A stretch of 64,000 bases of DNA, taken from the NCBI RefSeq assembly GCF_001550065.1, contig NZ_LRUB01000035.1, positions 1 through 64,000 of the forward strand, written 5' to 3'. Below the pieces are notes generated by a model. It was not told the DNA's origin. It ran no database searches and was given only the letters and a program-made list of their open reading frames with translations. The position numbers and the translations under genes were made by a program. Shown here one piece after another: positions 18,863 through 26,687 of the stretch. This DNA is from Kordiimonas lipolytica (GTDB lineage Bacteria > Pseudomonadota > Alphaproteobacteria > Sphingomonadales > Kordiimonadaceae). How positions within the stretch are numbered: position 1 is the stretch's first letter; every line of letters begins with the position of its first letter.

Positions 18863-19726
18863 CTACTCGAACGTCAGGCGGTAGGCCGTCACCCGGTGAT
18901 CCCCTTCGCCCAGGTTGCGGGGCATGATCAAAAGTCCGGTGACATCGTCATAGTAAAAGTCCGAGGCATGAAAGGGCTGGTCCGAGATGGGGTAGGCCAC
19001 ACCGTCAGCCTTTAGCCGCCAAAGGCGCGGGTCATCCACCATGGACATCAGGAAGGCACTGCCGTCCCACGCCAGACCATCGATATCCTTCACGTCCGGC
19101 TGCCGGGTCACGGGGCCGTCTGCCAGAGGTGCGCCGGAAAAGCGGTTCCACAGCCGGATCTGCCAGCCACCGGACAAGAGGAGCTCGCCGTCCACAAACA
19201 GGCCGTTTACGAACCTGAGCGCCTCGTGGTCAACAATGAAGCGGGTCAGCTTGTCGCCGTCCAGCTTGTAGATGGTGCCTGTGCAGCTGCCGGACACAAA
19301 GACCGTGCCGTCTGCGGCCAGCGCCACGTCGTTGAGGCAAGGCTCTCTGTCAGGCGCGGGGTAGGTCGCGACAATGTCGCCTGTTTCCACATTCAGTGCC
19401 TTCAGGCTGTTGACGTCTGCGACATAAAGCAGTGTGCCGGAAAGCGCCAAGCCTGTGGGGCCATTGAGGCCTTCGATCCACTTGGCCTCAATCATCCGGC
19501 CGGACATGGACATGCGGCTGATATAGCCCTTGCCGTTGATGCCGTATCCCACAACATTGGAGGCATAGACATAGTTCCGCGCCTCATCCACGGCCACGGA
19601 TTCGGGTTCGAAAAGCCCTTCGTTTATGCTCCAGATTTCACGGATATGGGCGGTTTCGGCGGCAAGTGGTGCGGCCCCGATGCTTACGGTTATAGCGGTG
19701 ATTGCGGCAATCAATGCCTTATACAT
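18863..19726 (-). CDS. exported SMP-30/NHL-like beta-propeller protein
   Basis: The 287-residue product has a signal peptide (residues 1-23). Repeated strands such as FEPESVAVDEARNYVYASN, GLNGPTGLALSGTLLYVAD, CLNDVALAADGTVFVSG, RFVNGLFVDGELLLSGG and DIDGLAWDGSAFLMS follow. These resemble SMP-30/gluconolactonase and NHL propellers. The enzymatic role is unknown; it may be a lactonase-like or purely binding propeller in the periplasm. AGGGGAAA lies upstream of the start. Confidence 0.75.
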   Translation of the reverse strand: MYKALIAAITAITVSIGAAPLAAETAHIREIWSINEGLFEPESVAVDEARNYVYASNVVGYGINGKGYISRMSMSGRMIEAKWIEGLNGPTGLALSGTLLYVADVNSLKALNVETGDIVATYPAPDREPCLNDVALAADGTVFVSGSCTGTIYKLDGDKLTRFIVDHEALRFVNGLFVDGELLLSGGWQIRLWNRFSGAPLADGPVTRQPDVKDIDGLAWDGSAFLMSMVDDPRLWRLKADGVAYPISDQPFHASDFYYDDVTGLLIMPRNLGEGDHRVTAYRLTFE

Positions 19727-19903
19727 GGTTACACGTTTCCCCTAACTTCCTTCATCCCACCCTAGGGCGAAAGGGGGTGTCGCTGCAATCCCATTCTGGG
19801 ACTATATCACTCCAGCACTGGGCTTGTTACGGCATCTTGGTCTCGCGGCTCCCTGTTGATTTTCGCCCTTATGTCGGATTTTGATAGCGCTTTCTATTGT
19901 CGC

Positions 19904-20467
19904 TTATTCCGTGTCTGGCGGCGCGATGGTCTGCGCAAGAAATAGCGACGGAATCAGCAAGTGCAGGGCATACAGCATGGCGGCCATAAACATCAGTCCC
20001 ACATAGGTGATATCTTTGCCAAAAAACGCCATTACAATCAGATTGATGGTCAAAAGCAGCATGGTCAGGCGATAACCAAAGGCAAGCGCCTTGTGGCGGG
20101 CATGCATTTCCCATTCGTCCAGTTCCGGGCTGGGGCCGAGTAGTTCGATGCCGATGAGCCTCGATAGCGTCATCTTGCCACGGATGATGGAGCGTAACAT
20201 GTTCATTTCATCGGTTGCGGCATAGCGAATATGGCTTGGTGCGAATGCTGGCAGGAACATTGCGATCAAAAGCAGGAAAGCGAAAGGCAGAGCGGCGAGT
20301 GCGAGCCAGCCACTGTTTGAATAGCCAGCGTCGAAAAGGGCAAAGCAGGTCCAGGATGGGGGCATGCCGATAACAACGGCCCAGGCCAGGAAAAGCCATA
20401 TGCGGTTTTTCTTTGCAGGTTTGGGCGAGGCATCAGCCGGTCTCTCAAGATTGCTTGTTTCGTTCAT
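19904..20467 (-). CDS. four-helix membrane protein paired with an XRE regulator
   Basis: The 187-residue product has a charged N terminus and four predicted membrane segments (IWLFLAWAVVIGMPPSW; LALAALPFAFLLLIAMFLP; YRLTMLLLTINLIVMAFF; VGLMFMAAMLYALHLLIP). I do not recognise the family. It starts two bases after the upstream XRE gene's stop, so the two form an operon. XRE plus small membrane protein pairs of this type are widespread but mostly uncharacterised. Confidence 0.7.
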   Translation of the reverse strand: MNETSNLERPADASPKPAKKNRIWLFLAWAVVIGMPPSWTCFALFDAGYSNSGWLALAALPFAFLLLIAMFLPAFAPSHIRYAATDEMNMLRSIIRGKMTLSRLIGIELLGPSPELDEWEMHARHKALAFGYRLTMLLLTINLIVMAFFGKDITYVGLMFMAAMLYALHLLIPSLFLAQTIAPPDTE

Positions 20468-20469
20468 GA

Positions 20470-20715
20470 CTATTCCCCCTTCATCGAACGCAGTTGGCCA
20501 GACAGCGACGGGAAGGGCTCAAGCGAGAACAGCGTTTCTACCGGGACTTCGAAAAAGTCTGCCAGTTTCAGCGCCAGCTCCAGCGAGGCGTTATAGTCAC
20601 CACGCTCCAGATACCCCACCGTCTGGAAGTTAACGCCCACGGCGTCGGCCAGTGCCTGACGGCTCAGCCCTCGCTCCGTGCGCAAGATTTTAATCCTGTT
20701 ATGTACCTGGGTCAT
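20470..20715 (-). CDS. XRE-family transcriptional regulator
   Basis: The 81-residue protein is a single helix-turn-helix domain (RIKILRTERGLSRQALADAV, GVNFQTVGYLERGDYNASLE, LALKLADFFEVPVETLF) with little else, like the YgzD/Cro group. It leads an operon with the membrane protein downstream. A near-palindrome 22 bases upstream of its start is a likely autoregulatory operator. Confidence 0.9.
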   Translation of the reverse strand: MTQVHNRIKILRTERGLSRQALADAVGVNFQTVGYLERGDYNASLELALKLADFFEVPVETLFSLEPFPSLSGQLRSMKGE

Positions 20716-20736
20716 ATTGTACCTAAAGAATATCTA

Positions 20737-20758
20737 TTTGTTATATATATACAACAAA
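20737..20758. promoter_or_regulatory. possible XRE operator
   Basis: TTTGTT (20737-20742) and AACAAA (20753-20758) are exact complements around an AT-only-plus-one centre. The site sits between the XRE start (20715) and the divergent exported protein (20851), where an operator would be expected. Confidence 0.4.
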
Positions 20759-20850
20759 ATGATAAGATATCAATATGGATTTCTGTGTGGCGATATGCGC
20801 TGTACTTCCGCGTCGGTTCATGGTCTGCTGGAATAAACGGAGGGAATGAC

Positions 20851-21429
20851 ATGAGACTTTTCTGGGTGGCAGCAGCATCTGTGGTGGCGATGACATCGGC
20901 GGCTTTTGGCTGCGCGAATTATGTGTTCGATGATCTCAAGGATCTGTGCGGCAAGGCGTTCGAGGGGCGTGTGGTGGAAGACAGCACGGGAAGCGACACA
21001 TGGGCGCAAAACCGCCTCGTGATGCATATTCGGGATTGTTCAGATACTGAAATCAAAATCCCGCTGCATGTCGGGGGTGACCGCTCGCGTGTCTGGGTTA
21101 TCACTAAGCTCGAGGGCGGCCACATGCAGTTGAAGCATGACCATCGGCACCGGGACGGTAGCGAAGACAGGGTTACCCAGTATGGCGGACGGACGCGGGT
21201 TATCGCCAGCGCGTCCAGCTTCGATTTCCCGGCCGATGATGCCTCGATTGAGAACTTCAATGAAAATGGCCTCGAGGCGTCTGTTATGAATGTTTGGCAG
21301 CTCAGGGTCGAAGAGGGGCGCAACACGTTTCATTATCGGCTGAGCCGCCCGGGCCGGTCGTTCGAAATTGTTTTCGACCTCACGAAACCAGTCGATGTGC
21401 CGCCGCCCGCGTGGGACCTGCAGCGTTAA
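20851..21429 (+). CDS. exported protein of unknown function
   Basis: The 192-residue product starts at ATG 20851 after GGAGGGAA, with a signal peptide of about 20 residues (MRLFWVAAASVVAMTSAAFG) ending before a cysteine. Three or four cysteines (CANYVFDDLKDLCG, RDC) and a histidine-rich segment KHDHRHRDGS are visible. I do not recognise a family. The stop overlaps that of the convergent amidohydrolase by four bases. Confidence 0.65.
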   Translation: MRLFWVAAASVVAMTSAAFGCANYVFDDLKDLCGKAFEGRVVEDSTGSDTWAQNRLVMHIRDCSDTEIKIPLHVGGDRSRVWVITKLEGGHMQLKHDHRHRDGSEDRVTQYGGRTRVIASASSFDFPADDASIENFNENGLEASVMNVWQLRVEEGRNTFHYRLSRPGRSFEIVFDLTKPVDVPPPAWDLQR

Positions 21430-23195
21430 AGCATTCCCATCAGCATATCCCACACTAGGCCCGCGTTGGTGCGGGTGGTCTTGCGTGCGTCCACTTGGCG
21501 GCCTCCAATCCAGGTGGCTTCCACCCTGATGTCTTCAATCCGCGCCGGGTCCACCGTCAGCGGGTTGGCGCTCATCAGCACCAGGTCTGCGGCTTTGCCC
21601 ACTTCAAGTGACCCGCGCTCCCGGTCCAGCCCCAGTTGCCAGGCGGCATCGATGGTCATGGCGCGCAAGGCCTCAAGCGGCGTGAGCGCCTGATCGGGCG
21701 CAACCTGCGGCCCACTCCGGCGGGGTTGGCGCGTTATGGCGGCCTTGAATGTGCGCAAAGGCCCGATGGGCGTGGCCGGGTTGTCGCTATGCAGGCTGAT
21801 CCTGAGGCCCGCGTCCAGCGCCGTGCGGGTGGGCATATAGCGCGCGGTGCGGGCCTCGCCCACCAATTCCGGCAGCCGGTGGCCATAGAAGGTCACATGA
21901 TCGACAAAGAAGCCGGTGGTCATGCCCAGTCGTGCGGCGCGCTGAAGCTGCTCGCGTGATATCAGCGCATTATGCTCAAGCCTGTGGCGGTGGTCTGTGC
22001 GCGGGTAATCCGCCAGCACGCTTTCCACCACATCCAGCACGCGGCCAACCGCCCGTTCGCCCTGCACATGCACGGCAATCTGGTAGCCGCGCTTGTGGTA
22101 GGCCTCAAACACCTTGCGGAATGTCGATGTCTCATGGTTAAGCGCGCCCATATGGCCGGGCTCAAGATGCAGGCGCCCGGTCGTCAGGTCTGTGGTTTCA
22201 TAGGGCTCGGCAAAGGCCGCGCCGCCCGCGTAAGGGGAGCCGTCCATCCAGAATTTTACACCGATGATTGCCCCCGGCGTTTGCGCGTCTTCCGGCCCGC
22301 CTGATGCCGGGATCTGGTGCGGCAGGCCATAGGTAACGGCCTGCACAGGTGCGTCCTTTGCCCCCGTCAGGCGCTTCATCAGGCCGGGCAGGTCATCGCC
22401 ACTGCCCACAAGGCCTGCGGCGGCGATGGTGGTGAAACCCGCGCGGGCATAGGCCCCGAGTTGCAGGTTCACCAGCAGGTCATTCGCGCCCAAAGGCGGC
22501 TTGGGCGCGTTCGCGAACAGCGCCTTGATGGCGGAAACTTCCCGCACCACGCCGGTGAGCCTGCCGTTTTCATCCTTGATGAATTCACCGCCCATGGGGT
22601 TGGGGGTGGTTTCCGTGATGCCTGCGGCCCTGAGCGCGGCAGAATTGGCATAGGCGTCATGCATCATCTGGGTCAGGATCACCAGCGGCTTCTCAGGCGC
22701 GATGGCGTCGAGTTCCGCGGGTGTGGGGGCCGTCAGGTCATCCACCATCACCGGGTCCCACCCGAAGGCCATGATCCAGCCGTTTGCTGTGAAGCCGTCT
22801 GCTGCCTCCTCAAGCGCTGTCATGATGCTGGCGCGGGTTGAATGGGTGAAGCCGCTCACATCCACCGTGGCGCCGAACTGGGCGGTGGCCACTGGGTGGG
22901 TGTGGGGTTCAATGAGGCCCGGCAGAAGGGCGCGGCCCATCAGGTCGACGCGTGTGGCGGCGTCTGTCGCCTGCTCGGCCACACTGCCATAGTCACCCAC
23001 GGCGACTATCCGGCCATCACGCACCAGAAGCGCATTGGCCGTGCCGCCCGTGACGGTAACAACATCCCCGCCGTAAAACAGCGTCTCATCATGCTGGGCC
23101 GGGGGTGCCAGCCAGATGTATGCCCCAAAGGCAATGATGATGACAGAGATTGCCGCGTTGCGGACAACCTTCATGAGACGTGACGATCCAGCCAT
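21426..23195 (-). CDS. amidohydrolase family 3 protein (YtcJ-like), membrane anchored
   Basis: I start at ATG 23195, after AAGGGGA. The 589-residue protein has one N-terminal membrane segment (NAAISVIIIAFGAYIWL). A metal-dependent amidohydrolase_3 domain follows with LIEPHTHPVA, HVQGERAVGRVLDV, HRLEHNALIS and LHSDNPATP, which hold the metal ligands. It probably hydrolyses an N-acyl or cyclic amide substrate in the periplasm; the substrate is unknown. It ends convergent with the preceding gene. Confidence 0.88.
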   Translation of the reverse strand: MAGSSRLMKVVRNAAISVIIIAFGAYIWLAPPAQHDETLFYGGDVVTVTGGTANALLVRDGRIVAVGDYGSVAEQATDAATRVDLMGRALLPGLIEPHTHPVATAQFGATVDVSGFTHSTRASIMTALEEAADGFTANGWIMAFGWDPVMVDDLTAPTPAELDAIAPEKPLVILTQMMHDAYANSAALRAAGITETTPNPMGGEFIKDENGRLTGVVREVSAIKALFANAPKPPLGANDLLVNLQLGAYARAGFTTIAAAGLVGSGDDLPGLMKRLTGAKDAPVQAVTYGLPHQIPASGGPEDAQTPGAIIGVKFWMDGSPYAGGAAFAEPYETTDLTTGRLHLEPGHMGALNHETSTFRKVFEAYHKRGYQIAVHVQGERAVGRVLDVVESVLADYPRTDHRHRLEHNALISREQLQRAARLGMTTGFFVDHVTFYGHRLPELVGEARTARYMPTRTALDAGLRISLHSDNPATPIGPLRTFKAAITRQPRRSGPQVAPDQALTPLEALRAMTIDAAWQLGLDRERGSLEVGKAADLVLMSANPLTVDPARIEDIRVEATWIGGRQVDARKTTRTNAGLVWDMLMGML

Positions 23196-23246
23196 AAAAT
23201 TCCCCTTCTTCCCAGTGGTAAGAATAGGGCACCCAGGGCGTGCGGC

Positions 23247-23278
23247 AAAATAAAAGGGCCCCACAATCTGCGGGGCCC
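23247..23278 (-). terminator. intrinsic terminator for ohr
   Basis: GGGCCCC (23256-23262) pairs with GGGGCCC (23272-23278); on the minus strand it is followed by TTTTATTTT. It is 31 bases past the ohr stop. Confidence 0.85.
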
Positions 23279-23308
23279 GTTGGAAGCGATGGCTTCTGGT
23301 GGCAGGCG

Positions 23309-23737
23309 TTAGTCAGCCACCGTCAGTGTGACCTCGATATTGCCGCGCGTGGCGTTCGAATAGGGGCACACCTGGTGGGCTGCATTCACCAGCGCCTGGG
23401 CTGCGTCCCGGTCCATCCCCGGCAGAACAACTTTAAGCGCGGCTTCAATGCCGAACCCACCGCTGATCGGGCCGATGCCAACACTTGAGTTGATCGAAAC
23501 ATCGGCAGGCAGGCTGATACCCTTTTTGCCAGCAGCGGCCTTCAGCGCGCCGATGAAGCAGGCGGCGTAACCGGCGGCGAAAAGCTGTTCCGGGTTGGTG
23601 CCCGGGCCATTGTCACCACCGAGGCCCTTGGGGGTGGAAAGCGTCACATCAAGCCTACCGTCGTCAGACTTGGCGGTGCCCGCCCGGCCGCCGGTGGCGG
23701 TGGCATGGGCGGTATAAAGGGTTTGGTCCAGTTTCAT
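23309..23737 (-). CDS. ohr: organic hydroperoxide resistance protein Ohr
   Basis: Ohr is a thiol peroxidase that reduces fatty acid and other organic hydroperoxides. The 142-residue protein belongs to the OsmC/Ohr family, with peroxidatic Cys60 in YAACFIGA and resolving Cys124 in QVCPYSNATRGN. Length is typical. It follows ohrR on the same strand, and both genes have a copy of the same palindromic site in front of them, which indicates control by OhrR. Confidence 0.95.
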   Translation of the reverse strand: MKLDQTLYTAHATATGGRAGTAKSDDGRLDVTLSTPKGLGGDNGPGTNPEQLFAAGYAACFIGALKAAAGKKGISLPADVSINSSVGIGPISGGFGIEAALKVVLPGMDRDAAQALVNAAHQVCPYSNATRGNIEVTLTVAD

Positions 23738-23760
23738 TCTAGTCTCCTAAAATATACACG

Positions 23761-23783
23761 ATTAAATCGTGCACGATGTAAAT
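23761..23783. promoter_or_regulatory. OhrR operator upstream of ohr
   Basis: The palindromic core AAATCGTGCACGAT with flanks ATT and TAAAT lies 24 bases before the ohr start. It matches the site in front of ohrR at all but a few positions. Shape and position fit an OhrR box. Confidence 0.75.
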
Positions 23784-23851
23784 GGCCGACAAAAGAACCG
23801 AAAGGAGCCAATTTTGAAAAGGACCATCGGTTCGGGGAAAGACCTGAGGCG

Positions 23852-24319
23852 TCAGCCGTTTGCCATCAGGTCACTGCGCAGGCGCACAAGCGTGTCCCTG
23901 AGCGTTGTTAACTCGTCCGGCGTGCAGCCGCTGGCCCCAAGGGCTTCGGCGGGCACGCTGGCGGCGTCCGCCTTCAGCGCCTTGCCCTGTGCCGTCAGGC
24001 TGACGCGGACCACGCGCTCGTCCTCCGCCGCACGCTTGCGCGTGAGTAAGCCGTGGGCTTCCAGGCGCTTCAGCAGCGGCGTCAGTGTCGCGCTATCCAG
24101 AAACAGCTTGTCGCCGATCTCGGATACGGTCAGGCCGTCCCGCTCCCACAGCACCATCATCACCAGATACTGTGGGTAGGTTAGGCCCAGCCGGTCCAGC
24201 ATCGGGCGGTACATTTTCTTCAGCGCATTGGTCGCCGAATAAAGCGCGAAACACAGCTGGTCATCCAGCTTCAGCGAAAGCGCAGGCGCACCGGGCGCGT
24301 ATGGTGGTTGGTTTTCCAT
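23852..24319 (-). CDS. ohrR: MarR-family organic peroxide sensor OhrR
   Basis: The 155-residue MarR protein carries the reactive cysteine of OhrR near the N terminus (Cys23 in [13 protein letters not shown]). The winged helix is [38 protein letters not shown] and [16 protein letters not shown]. Oxidation of the cysteine releases DNA in characterised relatives. A second cysteine (ASGCTPDE) lies near the C terminus, as in two-cysteine OhrR proteins. It is upstream of ohr on the same strand. Confidence 0.93.
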   Translation of the reverse strand: MENQPPYAPGAPALSLKLDDQLCFALYSATNALKKMYRPMLDRLGLTYPQYLVMMVLWERDGLTVSEIGDKLFLDSATLTPLLKRLEAHGLLTRKRAAEDERVVRVSLTAQGKALKADAASVPAEALGASGCTPDELTTLRDTLVRLRSDLMANG

Positions 24320-24326
24320 AAACCTT

Positions 24327-24348
24327 ATTTAATCGCGCACGATTTAAT
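24327..24348. promoter_or_regulatory. OhrR operator upstream of ohrR
   Basis: ATTTAATCG-CG-CACGATTTAAT (22 bases in total) lies directly upstream of the ohrR start. Its reverse complement matches the ohr-side site, which supports autoregulation. Confidence 0.75.
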
Positions 24349-24463
24349 TTCAAGGGCAGGTGGTAATTTTTCAGTAAATCGCACGCAGGGCACTATCCGT
24401 CGAGGGGCGCTGGACGGGGTAGCGTGCGACGCTTAGCGTGAGGGTGAGGTTAGGGAGGGTAAT

Positions 24464-25051
24464 ATGATCAAGACATTTATGAATTTCAGCGTTGCGGCTG
24501 TGGCGCTCATTGGTGCAGTGCAGCCTGTGGCGGCGGAAGAGCCGCTTGCAAGCGTGCTGATGGACGAAACAGGCGGCTGCATGGAGGGCCCGGTGGCGCA
24601 GTTTGGTCGCTATATTGGCGATTGGGATATCGAAGACCAGACCCTGTCGCAGGACGATGGTGAAACCTGGCTGCCCGGCAACGGTGCGCGCTGGAACTTC
24701 ACCTGTGTGGGCAATGGTATTGCGGTACAGGACTTCTGGATGCCGAACGGCAAGGCAGGCGGGCCTGCGCCCGGCGTGGGCACCAACCTGCGCATCTATG
24801 ACGCCACGAGCGGCCAGTGGGAAATCGCCTGGACGGCAACCCGGTCACCCGGCTTTGCCCATATTCAGGCGAAGATGGACGAGGGCGGCAATATCATCAT
24901 GCATTGGGCCAGCCCTGTGCAGGACCCGCCCCGGCGCATTACCTTTTATCCGCCTACGGACGAAGGCTGGGATTGGCTGATGGAAATGTCTTTCGATGGC
25001 GGCGAAAGCTGGACCGGCGTTTACAAAATCAAGGCCACGCCGCGGCAGTAG
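24464..25051 (+). CDS. exported DUF1579-like protein
   Basis: The 195-residue product has a signal peptide (to about residue 24, VQPVAAEE). A single domain of alternating strands follows (RYIGDWDIEDQTLSQDDGE, GARWNFTCVGNGIAVQDFW, GTNLRIYDATSGQWEIAWTA, DEGWDWLMEMSFDGGESW). This pattern resembles DUF1579, a lipocalin-like fold. Ligand and role are unknown. GAGGGTAAT precedes the start. Confidence 0.6.
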   Translation: MIKTFMNFSVAAVALIGAVQPVAAEEPLASVLMDETGGCMEGPVAQFGRYIGDWDIEDQTLSQDDGETWLPGNGARWNFTCVGNGIAVQDFWMPNGKAGGPAPGVGTNLRIYDATSGQWEIAWTATRSPGFAHIQAKMDEGGNIIMHWASPVQDPPRRITFYPPTDEGWDWLMEMSFDGGESWTGVYKIKATPRQ

Positions 25052-25055
25052 GTCT

Positions 25056-25733
25056 TTACCCAAAGCTCTTTTGAAACGCCTGCTTGCCGGTGGGTGTGAA
25101 CACCACTTCGCGGCTGTCGGCTTTGCGTTTGGCCCAGCCGCTTGCGTACATATGATCGAGAAGGGCAGCGCCTAGGCTGCCCGCCAGATGGGTGCGGCGT
25201 TCGCTCCAGTCCAGGCAGGCTTTGCACATGGGCCTGCGCGAGTTTTCAAGCGCGTCGAGCCGGAGGCCGAGGCCCGTGACAAAATCCCGCCCTGCCGTCG
25301 TCAGCGCCGGTTCGCCCGCCTCTTCGTGCAGATGCCCGCGTTTCAGCAGGCTCTCGTAAAGCCTGATGCCCATGTCCCCCGCCAGATGGTCATAGCACAC
25401 CCGCGCGTGCCTCATGGCCGGGTCCTTCGGGCCGGGACGGTTGCGCACATGCCCCGCACGCATGGCCACGCCCATCAGGCTTTCCAGCAGATGCGCCACG
25501 TCTGTGTCCGCCAACTGATAGTATCGGTGCCGCCCCTGCTTGCGGATGGTCAGCAAGCCGCCTGCCTCCAGTTTGCCAAGGTGGCTTGAGGCCGTCTGTT
25601 TCGTGACGCCCGCTTCTGCTGCCAGCTCAGTCGCCGTCAGTGCCATGCCGCCCATGAGTGCGGTGAGCATGTTGGCGCGGGCCGGGTCCCCGATCAGGGA
25701 GGCGATGTGGGCGATGTCTGGTCCGTCTTTCAT
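25056..25733 (-). CDS. ArsR-family regulator with C-terminal extension
   Basis: The first 95 residues are an ArsR/SmtB winged helix (IASLIGDPARANMLTALMG, LTATELAAEAGVTKQTASSH, LGKLEAGGLLTIRKQGRHRY). The extra 130 residues include a CKACLDW cysteine pair and ERRTHLAG, and could bind a metal or other ligand. At 225 residues it is about twice the usual ArsR length; relatives with this extension are common in proteobacteria. It is divergent from a NIPSNAP-ABM gene pair, with a perfect palindrome in the gap. Confidence 0.88.
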   Translation of the reverse strand: MKDGPDIAHIASLIGDPARANMLTALMGGMALTATELAAEAGVTKQTASSHLGKLEAGGLLTIRKQGRHRYYQLADTDVAHLLESLMGVAMRAGHVRNRPGPKDPAMRHARVCYDHLAGDMGIRLYESLLKRGHLHEEAGEPALTTAGRDFVTGLGLRLDALENSRRPMCKACLDWSERRTHLAGSLGAALLDHMYASGWAKRKADSREVVFTPTGKQAFQKSFG

Positions 25734-25735
25734 AG

Positions 25736-25751
25736 TTCGATCTTAATCGAA
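25736..25751. promoter_or_regulatory. palindromic operator between ArsR gene and NIPSNAP operon
   Basis: TTCGAT-CTTA-ATCGAA is a perfect inverted repeat that begins two bases upstream of the ArsR-type gene's start. It is the only palindrome in the 79-base divergent gap. Confidence 0.6.
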
Positions 25752-25812
25752 ACAAGGGTGCGCGGCAATCGGCTAAAGCGTGTGCAGCAACCAACTTTGT
25801 ATGGAGGAAACC

Positions 25813-26163
25813 ATGACCATTATGTGCTGCATCAAATACACGCTCGACCCCTTCAAGCGGACCGAATTTGAGGACTATGCCAAAAACTGGGCGGAGATCA
25901 TCCCGCGCTGTGGCGGCGATCTGATCGGCTATTTCATGCCGCATGAGGGCACGGACAATATCGCCCTGGGGCTGATCTGCTTTGACAGCCTCGCGGACTA
26001 TGAAGCCTACCGCGCGCGCCTGCGTGATGATGAAGGCGGGGCCGCGAATTTTGCCATGGCGCAGCGGGAGCGCTTCATCCTATCGGAAGAACGCACCTTC
26101 CTGCGCGCGGCCAATGGAAGCGAGATGCTGCGCTTCTTCAGCACAAGGGACAAGCTGGCATGA
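25813..26163 (+). CDS. NIPSNAP-family protein
   Basis: The 116-residue protein shows the NIPSNAP ferredoxin-like pattern: [42 protein letters not shown] and [20 protein letters not shown]. The biochemical role of the family is poorly known. ATG 25813 follows GGAGGAAACC; an upstream in-frame start gives no extra similarity. The stop overlaps the next start (ATGA), so the two are coupled and probably repressed by the divergent ArsR regulator. Confidence 0.85.
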   Translation: MTIMCCIKYTLDPFKRTEFEDYAKNWAEIIPRCGGDLIGYFMPHEGTDNIALGLICFDSLADYEAYRARLRDDEGGAANFAMAQRERFILSEERTFLRAANGSEMLRFFSTRDKLA

Positions 26164-26504
26164 TTGCCGTGATCTTTGAGCTTGAGCCCAAGGAAGGTCA
26201 GGAGGGTGCCTATTTCGATACCGCGGTAACGCTCGCGCCGATGCTCGAAGGCATCGACGGGTTTATCTCTGTCGAGCGGTTTGAAAGCCTGAAGGTGCCA
26301 GGGAAGTTTCTGTCGCTCAGCTTCTGGCGCGATGAGGCGGCGGTGCAAGCGTGGCGAAACCTGGAAGCCCACAGGGCCGGACAGGCGCGCGGGCGCGGTG
26401 AGATATTCCGGGATTACCGCCTGCGTGTGGCCCACGTGATGCGGGACTATGGCCTGAAGGACCGCATGCAAGCACCCGCAGATTCCCGCACGGCGCACAC
26501 TTAG
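26160..26504 (+). CDS. antibiotic biosynthesis monooxygenase-domain protein
   Basis: The 114-residue protein has the ABM dimeric alpha-beta-barrel pattern: [60 protein letters not shown] and [10 protein letters not shown]. Relatives include small quinone or heme monooxygenases and many uncharacterised proteins. It is coupled to the NIPSNAP gene. Confidence 0.85.
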   Translation: MIAVIFELEPKEGQEGAYFDTAVTLAPMLEGIDGFISVERFESLKVPGKFLSLSFWRDEAAVQAWRNLEAHRAGQARGRGEIFRDYRLRVAHVMRDYGLKDRMQAPADSRTAHT

Positions 26505-26517
26505 CCTCTAAATGAAT

Positions 26518-26543
26518 AGCCCTGGCATAAAGCAGCCAGGGCT
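26518..26543 (+). terminator. hairpin after the ABM gene
   Basis: AGCCCTGGC (26518-26526) pairs perfectly with GCCAGGGCT (26535-26543). The T run after it is short, so termination may be incomplete. Confidence 0.6.
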
Positions 26544-26687
26544 TCCCGTCAGCTCGCTCGCTCATTTGCGGCCAACCGCCGCCCACCCTGCGTTTCAGGC
26601 TGTTTCTTCGATGCATCCCTTTAGGGAATAATTAAGAATAATCATGCTACAGGTTGCATGGGATTGGGGGGTGCAAGGACGCACCCA

